A DNA stretch of 64,000 nt from Nageia nagi (lineage: Eukaryota > Pinophyta): contig JBITNC010000002.1 of the NCBI GenBank assembly GCA_050084985.1, forward strand, positions 22,816,001-22,880,000. Direction: 5' to 3'. Numbering within the stretch: the stretch's first letter is position 1; every line of letters begins with the position of its first letter. The position numbers and the translations under genes are program-made. Of the stretch, positions 11,448 through 22,100 are shown in pieces. Under the pieces are notes generated by a model. The model was not told the origin of the DNA, ran no database searches, and saw only the letters and a list, made by a program, of their open reading frames with translations.

Positions 11448-12149
11448 ATTCTTATGTGTTGAATTCATGTTTATGATGACAACTTCACCCTTAAGAGGAT
11501 TTTGTGCTGTATAGTGTTGATTTTGTTGTACACCTTCATGGTAAGTTCGATCTGCATGAGGAATTTGTACAAATTTTTAAAACAAAAATATTGGCCAATC
11601 TAGCATTATTCAGTTATCCATATGTGAGGAACTCTTATGTATTTTTTGACATTGTTCAGTTATCCATATGTCAAGAACTCGTATGTGCATGCACTATTTT
11701 GTAATGATAATCAACACAAGTTTTATATATAGTAGGTGATTGAGTTTTGGCTTAGCATCTTTGTGATGACTTATAGTGCACCATTAATCAGTTCATGATG
11801 ACATTTGTGTGATTCATCTATCCTTGTTGATATGAATATGTTGCATCTAATTGATCTTATTATTCGAGCGCTTATGACTTGCAGGTTCCTTTGAGATTAT
11901 AGGTTACTTCAAGTATGCAAGCTCTTGGAGACTCTTCATGACTTCCAGTTGGATGACTACTTCATTACATTGAAACCAGTTGTGGTTAATAATTGTATTT
12001 AGCAAAGTAGTGAGTCTCAAACTAGATCTTTTTTACTTCACAAATATGTAAAAAGTTCTCATCTTCGTTGTATGTGTTTGGAGGAGAACTCTCTTACTTT
12101 CTCTCCTCCTCTCTTATTCACTCTATCCCAATATTACATTAAGAGGGAG
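11448..12149 (+). repeat. Element B region between RNase H and 3' LTR
   Basis: This is 700 bp of non-coding sequence with no recognisable gene. It holds short internal repeats such as CAGTTATCCATATGT at about 11,611 and 11,656. It ends in the purine tract AAGAGGGAG directly before the LTR. Most copia elements have the LTR soon after RNase H, so this spacer is longer than usual. Confidence 0.55.
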
Positions 12150-12639
12150 TGTTGGAATGTATAATGCATTATTATATAGGTTATGTAATAATATTCTATG
12201 TAAGTTCACTAATACTTAAGCATATCATTTGATACCTTAAGTATTTAAATGAATATGATAATGTATCTTGTCCTACACTCCATGTCATGAGCATGCCCCT
12301 TAGGTAAAAGGATTTGCATATCATGCTTTTGTGCATTGAATAAAAGAGTGATCCAAAGAGAGATTTTGACCTATAAATAGAAGGCTCCCTCTTTGTGATC
12401 ACACACCAATTTGTAAAGTTATAGGATAATGTTTAAGAGATGAGTTAAGAGAACTGTAAGAGATTCATGTTTGTGTTTGAAGAAAGATCTAGTTAGTGAA
12501 TGTACTCCTAGTTGGAGGAACCACTTACATCTTGTGTTATCTTTGTGAGATTGCTTTGTGAATTTGTTAGATGTGTATTGTGAGCTTTCATGTGATCTTG
12601 GGAGTTTAGAGTTGTTCATGTTATAGTTCATATCTCTCA
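12150..12639 (+). repeat. 3' LTR of element B
   Basis: It starts TGTTGGAATG and ends ATATCTCTCA, collinear with 6,080-6,579. Element C sequence (TATTGATACTGG) resumes immediately after. Confidence 0.9.
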
Positions 12640-12753
12640 TATTGATACTGGTTGTAATCCTTCTGCTGTAGATTATGGGTATTGTTGAATCTCATATTTT
12701 TTTCTATTGATCTTATTGTTGTGGTTGTGTGAGAGCCTAGATCTATTCCAATA
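12640..12753 (+). repeat. Distal end of element C 5' LTR
   Basis: It matches the end of the 3' LTR of C (about 14,930-15,052), sharing GAGCCT and GATCTATTCCAA, and has TA in place of the terminal CA. A copia-type primer site follows at once. Confidence 0.78.
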
Positions 12754-12821
12754 ATTAGTATCAGAGCTTTTCTTGTTGGGTTAAACACTCTTAGAAGGAT
12801 TTTCTAATTGAGTGGGAGCAA

Positions 12822-14389
12822 TGGTTGGAGATTTCGCATTTAATATTGAAAAGTTTAATGGGCAAAGGTTTGGTGTATGGAGGCAGAAGATAGAAGACTA
12901 TTTCTATCTGAAGGATGACCTATATCTAGCATTGAAAGGCAAACCAGAAGGCATGAAGGATAAAGATTGGAAGTTGTTGGATAGGAAGGCTTTGGGGGTG
13001 ATCCGGTTGAGCCTTGTTGATTTTATTTCTTCCAATATTTATGGTCAGACTACCACCAAAGGGCTCATGGATGCATTGGCAAATTTGTATGAGAAACCCT
13101 CGACTTCTAACAATTTATTTCTCATGAAGAAATTGTTTAACCTGAAAGTGTTAGGTGGATCTATTTAGGATCATCTCAATGAATTTCATGGCATTGTGTA
13201 TATGTTAGTATCTGTTGATATTGAGTTTGAAGATGCGATTCAAGCTCTTTTGTTATTGTGTTCATTGCCTGATAGCTGGAATGGCTTGGTGGTGACTTTT
13301 AGTAATTTTGTTTCTAAAAAATGCACTTTGAAGTTTAAGGATGTTGTGAGTGTGGTTGAGTGAGGGTATTCGCCATAAAAGCACTGGTGAGGCAACATCT
13401 AGTACAGCTTTGAGTGTAAGTGATAGAGGAAGGCAGAATCATAGGGGAAGGAGCCAATCTAGAGGTAGATCCAAGTCTAGGTCTAAGGTGAAAGGGGATT
13501 GATGGTATTGTGTAAAAGAGGGACATTATAAGAGAGATTGTCATGAGAGGATGGCTGATATAGGTGAAAGGCATGGTGAGAACTCAGAGGCAAATGTTGC
13601 AAGTGATGTTCTTCATGATGCTCTTATTCTTTTTCCCTTTTCTATTGATGAATCTTGGGTGCTAGATTCAGGAGCCAAGTTCCATGCCACTTCCTGTAGG
13701 AGTCTCTTTTCTAATTATGTCCATGGTGATTTTGGACAAATGTGTGTTAGTAATGGTCGCCCATGTCAAGTTGTTGGAAAGGGCACTATCCAACTAGGGT
13801 TACCCAACGGTTATCACTTGTAGCTGAATGAGATACAACATACACTGAAACTTAAGAAGAGCTTAATTTCAGCAAGGCAATTGGGTAATGAGGGATATGA
13901 TACTATTCTATCCAAACATTCATGGAAGATTGTGAAAGGATCAATGGTGTTGGCAAGGGGTGAGAAGATTGGCAACTTGTACCTGGTTCCCAATGCTTCT
14001 TTTGTCAAGGTTCTTCTAATTTGAAGAACGGTGTTCGATTCCATAAATGTTGGGATCGTAAGAAGCAAAGGAGAGTTACTTTTAACCTTGGTGAAGAGGA
14101 GGTAAAGAAGCTTGAGCATGTAGATGTGACAACATCAAGTTTGGCTCTGAAATCTTCTTTTGGTAACTCAAGCTCATTTGTTAGTTCTCGTGGTGAGAAG
14201 CTAGGGAGTTCTCAAGCAATGGGAGCTATAAGGAGGAGAATGAAATTCCAACAGACGCTGAAAAGTAGGATGGTTGATCTTACGAGATCCGGAAGGTATC
14301 ACCATGGTTTGTGTTCTGGTTCTAAGTTCTCACATGGATTTCTTAGTTTCGAAAATTGGGAGTTGCCCAATTTTATTGGTTTGGGGTAA
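12822..14389 (+). pseudogene. Element C gag-protease remnant
   Basis: The frame starts MVGDFAFNIEKFNGQRFGVW and continues as a UBN2-type gag (KPEGMKDKDW, LYEKPSTSNNLFLMKKLFNL). A TAG interrupts after GGSI, then the gag continues (DHLNEFHGIVYML, LLCSLPDSWN). The knuckle is WYCVKEGHYKRDCHE, where the first Cys codon has become TGA. The protease motif is SWVLDSGAKFHAT with the catalytic DSG present. After LARGEKIGNLYLV a stop follows, and the tail at 14,021-14,389 has no integrase or reverse transcriptase motifs. Confidence 0.82.
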
Positions 14390-14454
14390 ACCATGTTTGT
14401 ACCCTCTCCTAATCGCTGCAATGTGTGCAACAAATTTGTCTCCAAGTGGCAGAT

Positions 14455-15052
14455 TGTTATGATGTGAAAACAAAGGCTATTAGAAAGTGGAGACTATTTC
14501 AAGGAGGTGAATGTGTGCATTTAATGTACAACGAAACGTCCCACTACTCCCTATATCCATGCATGTGGTGGATGCTATTTTAATGATGAATCTAAACCGT
14601 TGTTATTAAGTTACAGATTGTAATTTGGACCGTTGATTTTAGGTCACAAATTGTAAAGTCTTTTATTAGGAGTTTGTATGAAGGAAAATGAAAAAAAAAA
14701 AAGGTTTTTCTGTAGTATGTTAAGGTTTGTGAATACGAAAGCTTGAGAGAGAGAGCTTGTGAGAAACTTGAAAGATTTTGCATCTAGGTTGCTGCTGGTT
14801 GTAATTTCTCTACTGTTTGGATTATAGTAAAAGGATCTTACTGATATGTTTCTCCGCGGACAAAGCCTACACTGGGTAAACCTCATTAAATCTGTGTTGT
14901 GTTTTTTAATGTGAATGTTCATTTTTCTTCATGCTTGAATGTGGATGTTTATTTCCTTCTTGCTGTAGATTGTGAGTATTGTTGAATCTCTTGTTTTTTT
15001 TTCTGCTGATCTCATTGCTGTGGCTGTGTGTGAGCCTGGATCTATTCCAACA
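14455..15052 (+). repeat. 3' LTR of element C
   Basis: It is about 598 bp, starting TGTTATGATG and ending CTATTCCAACA. Its middle matches 5,997-6,079 and its end matches 12,640-12,753, which together rebuild the split 5' LTR. It contains a 12-A run at about 14,691. Confidence 0.75.
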
Positions 15053-15785
15053 TTATCCATGAAAAGAAAGTATACCATTAATTGCTGTGGATAATATTAC
15101 AGATTTCAATTCACTCCAAAGTATATGTACTGAATCAAAAATGAGTCTGATTATGCCAGCCTGTCACCAGTGTCTTTTTCTTGTGCGATCAATATTAAAG
15201 ATATCGCCATTGCATTGTACTCTATTTAAGATAGAAACATATTAATATTGAGTATGGTTTTATGATTGTGTAATTACATTGGTAAAGTTTAAAGCTCATG
15301 TTCTTGTCTTCTGTTCCCTTTCTCCATGTCAACAATTTCAACTTTTGTGCTTTGATAAACATGTTAAACGGTTGATAACTATACATGTATTGTGTCAAAA
15401 TTTAATGAATCCAATTGTCTGGTGATAGTTGTATGTCATTGTTACATTGGCCGTTGACTTTAGTACGTGTCGCTCAAAGACATACCCATTGGAAAAGCCA
15501 ATCGGCTTAATTGTAAAAATTTAGAAACAAAAATAGATGGAAACACAACTAGCACTTCTGCATTAGTTTTTTTGTCTTTCTTTCTTTCTTTCTAAAGGAC
15601 CTCCAGTATTGGAATGCGTTTATTTCCACTGTCACATAAAACCAACTAAGATTGGATATGCACCTTTAACGAAATCACTTGTTAGTTGGCCTTACAAGTG
15701 CAGCTCCTGATATGTACAAAAGAATCATAGCATCATTTCAATGAATATCTATATTACACCTTATTGATTGAACCAAGTAACCAAC
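15053..15785. other. Spacer downstream of the host gene
   Basis: About 730 bp between the element C 3' LTR and the stop codon of the minus-strand host gene. It should contain the 3' untranslated region of that gene (a CAATAAGG-type signal lies at about 15,760 on the minus strand). A TTTC microsatellite lies at about 15,570-15,592. I see no other gene. Confidence 0.5.
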
Positions 15786-16120
15786 TTATACAACTTTATT
15801 ACGAAGCTCATATAACAGGGTCTGCATTGTTTCAAGATGTTTTGTAAGCTCTTCGATGTCTAGTATGACGGATTCAGATGATATTCTGGAACTGCTCAGC
15901 GAAAAATCTCTAGACTCTGCTGGCTGTGCCACTAAATTGCTATTTAATGTTGCACATATAATCTGGGACTCAGAAACGGATTTTTCAAGCATAGAGATAG
16001 TGGAATCCAGGCCTTTGCCTGAACTTTCCACACTGGAAGCTGCAGGCATGCATACACTGCCAATGCTGCTTCGTTGACTGTACCTGTCTGATGTGAAAAT
16101 CTTATCCAAGCTCCCAGATC
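15786..16120 (-). CDS. BLTP3-like gene, coding exon 20 (stop codon)
   Basis: It encodes SGSLDKIFTSDRYSQRSSIG and a Ser-rich stretch, then the heptad-like end IEELTKHLETMQTLLYELRN-KVV and TAA at 15,786-15,788. A short C-terminal coiled coil is typical of BLTP3-type proteins. Acceptor TGAACAG. Confidence 0.92.
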
Positions 16121-19100
16121 CTGTTCATACGTTATACAAGATGATGAAAAAAAGTAGGTAATGTAAGAACCGTAAATACAAAAGTGCAGTTATAATGAGC
16201 AGCATATTTTTTACCAAAATTAGTTAGTTGTTCAATTGCAGCTTGACCAACTGATCCTTGTAGCTGCAAAATCTGCAAAATTCCTGCAGTGATTCTGCTA
16301 AGCGATTCGATTTCTGACTTGGAAAGAAGCACAAGATAGCCCAGTTCTTCCTTTGTGGCCTCTACTTCCACCTGCAACGAGAGTTTTCATAAGCATAACA
16401 ATCATAATACCTGTATTCTAGCAGCTACTACAAACTTTCTTTCAATAAAACAAGTCCTTAGAGAAGCTAAACTCCAATTGTTGTAAGACAAAGATTTACC
16501 GGCTCTTTAAAAGCTCCTTTCACGCTCTCCACTATCCATTTACCCATACCAGCTTCAGCATCATTGTCAGATATAGCCATACGAACTTTGAAATCAAAAC
16601 CACTATTGCAAGCACTTCCTGACTTAGAACCAAAGTCATGATTCTGCATTGATCCATTTCTTTTCCCAGAAAATTCTGGTGTAGTTGGACTACGTAAACA
16701 ATCTTCTACCAAATTTGTGCTTGAATCCAACCTTTTGCTGAGATTTACAGTTTGTGGTTTTAAGACCTGAAGTCCTTCCAAACTCACCTGCAAAAATCAT
16801 AAGTTCAAACTTTCATGAAACAAATATACAGAATCAAGACCGAATCTCAAAGTTTTTTTGCAATAATGAAAATAATAAAGAACCATAATACGTACACTAA
16901 TTACTTCAATTGGATGCCTCTTGCCAGGCTTTTCCTTTTGTGATAGTTGATGGAAGGAAGATTTTTCACTGCTCTTAGCACTGACACACAAACATCGCAA
17001 TGCCATGTGCCAGCATTTTTGTTCTCTTGGAAGAGAGAGCGTTGAGAGCATCTGTAACATTGGACCATTTGTCACACCCTCAGCACCTTCAAGAGCAAAG
17101 AGCCAATCTTGTAACCTGATATCTATCTCAATATCATCGGCGCTTGTAAGCTCCATAGATAGATCATGATCTAGTTTTCCCAGTGCATTAACTGCAACAT
17201 ATACAATAAATTATTTAGAATATTTCAATGTGGTAAAAAATGTGAAAATTTCCCAAAAAAAGAAGACTCTAAACGTAGTTATCAAATCAAAAAGAAAGGT
17301 ACCTTCAGTTCCAGCGCCTTTGGCTTGAGGTGATAGCTTTAACAATTTTGCCAATGGACCTCTTGAAAGGTTATTCAGCCCATTTTTTCAATGCTTTTCC
17401 TGGTCCACCATCTGGTCCTAGAATACCAAAACGATGCAGGAGCGCTTCATTATAGTTCATTCCACCCCCTAGCCGCACACCTGAGACTTTTACTGTTACA
17501 TTTAAACTGGGACATTCTGCATCCTTTGCTTTATATGGGAGAACATGAACTATGTTAACATCCAGGAAAGGTAAACAGCCCGCAGGACTATTTTGATGTG
17601 TATGGCCATTTGGAAAGTCATCTTTATGACCATCAATCCACAATACAGCACGCATTTGAGAAACACCATGTGTAAAGTCTGAATAATTTATTCCAGTCTG
17701 AAACGTTGAGGCTGCACCATTTGGATGATGCTCAAAATTTGCATTACAATCTACCAATGAATCCTTCAACTCTGTCTCAACACAATCGACTTGAACACTT
17801 CGCCAGCACAAGGCAGATGAAATCACCATTGCACCTCCCAGAGTTCTATGACTCACGTCAATGTGAAGTCCATTACCCAGAAACTGAACTAAGGGTGGGC
17901 CTTGAATCTCCATATGAGCAGGAATTGACTCAAGAAACTTAAGATACATATTATCAACAGAAAGATTAACAGCAGTATCACTAGGAACAATATCAACCAA
18001 GCCACCAAATGATACAGTCCTACCCAACCTTTTGTCTCCATTTTGCATGCATTTATTTTCCATCCTTTGTTTGCCTCCACTTCCAATTTTTGAAATATCC
18101 TCCCCAACTTTGCCCATATATGCATATAATTTTAGAACAAAAAGAAGTTGCTCCACGGATGTATTTGAGATGCACATTTTACATGCTACACCCATTCTGA
18201 CCACACCACCTGGAGGTGGCACTGTGATCAATGGAGTACCATCTGCTGTTACCATTGCTCCTTCTATGCAAAGCTCGTGCAATTCCACACATTGCCACAA
18301 ACCTGATTTTGCATTAAGTTGCTTTTGACCCTGAGCTACATCATCAATGCTTTCTGTTTCCAGAGACAAACTCAATTGAGTTGCTCGCATCATCCATTTT
18401 CTTTGACTGGCATCAATAGGCTGACCGTTCCATAACAAAAAGCAAGCTGGATCTTTTTCCAGATTTAGAAGCTTAAATGTCACAGATGGAGACTGTGCAA
18501 ATATCAAACTTTCAATATGAAGTCTTGCACCATTGAAACAGTTATCTACAACATCAAGAATCTCTCTATCTATCTTTGTGGCGTCCACTGGAATTGTAAG
18601 GCCAAAATCCCTGATACTAAAGTAAAATGAGTTCACTGAAGTATCAGGGAGAACGTCACCAGCATTAACCATAATGCCATCAGCCAGGAAAGAGGTTATT
18701 CTTAAGCAGGATTCCTCTTGAAGAATAATCTACAACAAATGTGAAATAATATTCATATGTGAGTGATTGCTTCTTAAAGAGACAGAATATTCTTTCAGGA
18801 ATAACTTCTACAATGTTTCGGATGAATTTGTTTTCAGTTGTACATTTTACCTTTATGGGCTGACATTGAACAACTGTCTGCAAAGCAAAAGCTGGAGGAG
18901 CAGGTGCAGGATTCTTCTGTAAAGTGTACATGGAAATCATAGGAACACCCACAAATAGTTGCCATCTTTGAGATTCCAACGGATTAATTCTAGGCCAGAG
19001 CTTTTCATTGGCTGCAAATAAAAAAATGTGAACAGTCAATAGTTGGGATAAACCATGCTGCAACTTAAAATTTCAGGAAACCCAAAGACAAGAAGCAAGG

Positions 19101-22100
19101 AATAAAGCGCTCAAGATTGGCATGGCTCATAGAAATAAGGACACACATGCAATGTCAGTTACAAGAATATAGGCCAAAACTTTGGTCATCTAGCAGATAG
19201 GCCATATATGAGCTTCAATCAGGCTGCTTCTGCCCTTGCTAAACACAAAGCTCTTTTAAGTCATGCAAGGATTCCTGTGGCCAACAATTATCTATGAAAA
19301 CTGTCAAAACCCCAAAGGTACCAACAAGATTCAGAAAGGGAGTTAATCTGAAGGAAAACAACAAGAAATGGAAAACTGTCAATGAACACACAAAATAAGT
19401 TAATAGAAAGGGCAAGCATGTTGTCATAAAGCCTTCACCCAGAGGGAATCTATCATGAAATTCCATGGTCTTACAAAGCAATCTTCACTGATCAAGTTCT
19501 CAAAAGGAGAAAGGTCCCTGATCGAAAACCCCTTCTGTAACCACCTGAAAATGATTTCTTATTTATTAATAAATCATATTTTAGGTATCTAAGAAATATA
19601 TTATTTAAATCATGCAAATATTTATAATATCAAGACTAATGTGCTAATCATATGCTGAACATGTGCAAATCAAGGCAAATATTTCTTAAATCATGTTTAT
19701 ATCTATAATTATCTTGAGAATATCATTAATATTGCATGTTCTTCTATAATTCTATTGAGATGAATATTATTATTTCAAAATCAGTTTTCAATCTCTTCTA
19801 TGTCTTTGCAAGTATAAAAGGAGGTGCACAATACAATAACCACTATCAAATCTCTTTGATAGGTGGTTGTCCATATAGTATACTTCCGGTGTCCCTGGAT
19901 GCCACCTATCTGAGAATTTGTTACGCTATAAGCTTAATGTTACTTGCTATCTTCATTATTTGCCTTCATACTACAAATCCCACAGCATGCACGAAGTGAG
20001 GTGACTGTTGACACGATGCCCACACCGTACTTATCTGCAATCCAAGGCGATAGATCTAAGGGACGTCAAGCATAGATCAAGGTCATTGAACATCTATATG
20101 GCTTCGCCCCAAATCCGATACAGTCTTATACACATGAGTCACATCTTGGGGATTGCATGCTTCATATCAGATGCACACTTTCTTAGTATTATTCAGATAG
20201 CTTTGATAAGTGATTTGCACTTTATATTGTAGATTTGTACTTACTACTGTAAATCATTATTTAGAATCTACATTTTGGTGAACCTGACATTTCTTACAAC
20301 CCCTAGAATTTTCATTTTAGGGCTTCGTTATTTCTTTGGAGTCTCGCATTGAAAATCCTTGATTTTGTTTTCTTTTTGGTTGAACTAATTTTTTACAAAA
20401 TTAGAAAATTATATTGCTTTGAATTTAATAAAAAAAATTAAGGAATTTTTATTTTCCAGAAAAACGTTTGTATAGAAAAACCTAGATTTTGGAGGCCATT
20501 AAGCTCAATTTGATAAGATCTAGTATTTCAAAATTTTGCCTAAACCATAGATAAATATAGTTGGGAAATTTTTGTGACTTTTCTAAGCCTAAAATCACAT
20601 ATTTTGATTAATTTTGAGAAATGTTTTGCAGAAAACGTCACATTAAAAAATTCCAAATTTAGAAAATATTTTGCAACTATTTGGTACCTTATTTCTTGAC
20701 AAAAATGTGTCAAAACCATAGATCATATATTAGATACTTTTTAGAGTAATTTGGGCTTGTTGCATGCATTTTCATCTAAATCTATAGAGGTTTTCAATTT
20801 TCAAATAAAACGTTTTTGCACAAAACACTATATTTTGAAGGTTATTTTCTTGAATTTAGAGAATTTTATCATCATAAAACTTGTCCCACATCATAGATAT
20901 ACATGTTAGCAAGTTATTTTTAATTTTGCATAATCTAAAGTTGCACAAATCTCCATATTTATTTGATTTTCTTACATATTCTAGAGCTTGCATTTTATTA
21001 TGGCTTCAAGAGGTTGTTTTTATGGATTATGGAATATGCTAGGTGAGACATTTGAATTTCATGAAAAACAAGAAACACCTAGAGTGAATCAAGATAAAGA
21101 AAAGCTCAAACAAAATGATCACCTGTAGATAACCATGAAAATGATATTGATATTGATGATGATGATTATACTATTGATATAGATTATGAGCCATATATAG
21201 ATATTGCTATATATAAGTTTGAGATCCATGATATTGAATTTGAAAATTTAGCATTTCAAGATCAACTCAAGAAAATCAAGAAACATATGTTGGCCAATCC
21301 TTATTTATTTTTGGGCATTAATATAAATCTTGATTTAAATAAGAAATATCATGAATTCGTACAAAGTATATCTTTTCACAAAGAACTACAGATATAATTA
21401 GAAAATCCCAATACAAAAGATCATTGCATGCAAATAATTCAAAGAAAATATTCCATTAACAACAATTAAAGTCAGGAACATCAATATTCTGGTTTTGAAA
21501 GTAGATATAGCTTAGTTGGTACAAATTAGGATCAGGATAATTCAAGAATATCTCTGAAAATTTCATGGTGCCCACGTTGTGCCAAAATATATAATTTGCA
21601 TAGTCAGTTCAACCAATTCTCAGAAAAACTCAAATAGAAATGGCATACACGTCTTGCAAAGTTGCAAAAACAGCGCCCACGTCATAGATTTGGGTCAACC
21701 ACAAAAATGGAAAATGAAACATTTAGTCGGCGAGATATAAACAAACATGAACAAGCTGCAAATCAGTTAAACCCATTTCAAGTTCAGTTACAGAAGTATA
21801 GAAAACAAAAATATTTATCCCTTGATGATTATCAATTTAAAATTGAACTCCTTATTTTAGCTTTTCCAATACAAATTGAACTCCTTATTTCAGCTTTTCT
21901 AATACAAATTGACCTCCTTATTTCAGCTTTTCCAGTACTCAGTTTATTGCCTCCAACTGAACAGCTTCAACAGGTTGATGCTCTTGAACAACTAGCAATG
22001 TTAAGTAACACAAAAGCATGTGAAGCTGTACAAGCAAACAAGATACAAAGGGACGGTGGTTTCACCACCTCCTAGTCTTCTGTAGTTTTTTATTTTGCAT

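Larger units (their letters stand above)
6080..12639 (+). mobile_element. Ty1/copia LTR retrotransposon B, full length but decayed
   Basis: Two LTRs of 500 and 490 bp, both beginning TGTTGGAATGTATAATGCAT and ending ATATCTCTCA, flank an internal region with gag, protease, integrase, reverse transcriptase and RNase H in copia order. A purine tract AAGAGGGAG precedes the 3' LTR. Flanking pentamers are GGTTG (left) and TATTG (right), an imperfect target duplication. The inserted target is the 5' LTR of element C, whose sequence resumes at 12,640. The coding region has many stops and frameshifts, and I see no tRNA-Met primer site after the 5' LTR, so it cannot be autonomous now. Confidence 0.9.
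12640..15052 (+). mobile_element. Ty1/copia-derived element C (gag-protease only), 5' LTR split
   Basis: Remaining 5' LTR end (12,640-12,753), primer site ATTAGTATCAGAGC (12,754-12,767), a gag-protease frame, then the 3' LTR (14,455-15,052). No integrase, reverse transcriptase or RNase H lies between protease and 3' LTR, so C is a deletion derivative that depended on other elements. The rest of its 5' LTR is at 5,997-6,079 and to the left of the window. Elements A and B interrupted it, so C is the oldest of the three. Confidence 0.82.

Noticed and set aside
17706-18328. Several plus-strand frames and a second minus-strand frame
   Set aside because: They are shadows of the large exon 16 of the host gene.
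15786-19011. Separate short minus-strand genes
   Set aside because: Splice sites and phases join them into one protein, so they are exons, not independent genes.
21839-21938. Three short repeats considered as a CRISPR-like array
   Set aside because: The units are contiguous 33-bp tandem copies with no spacers, in a plant retroelement.
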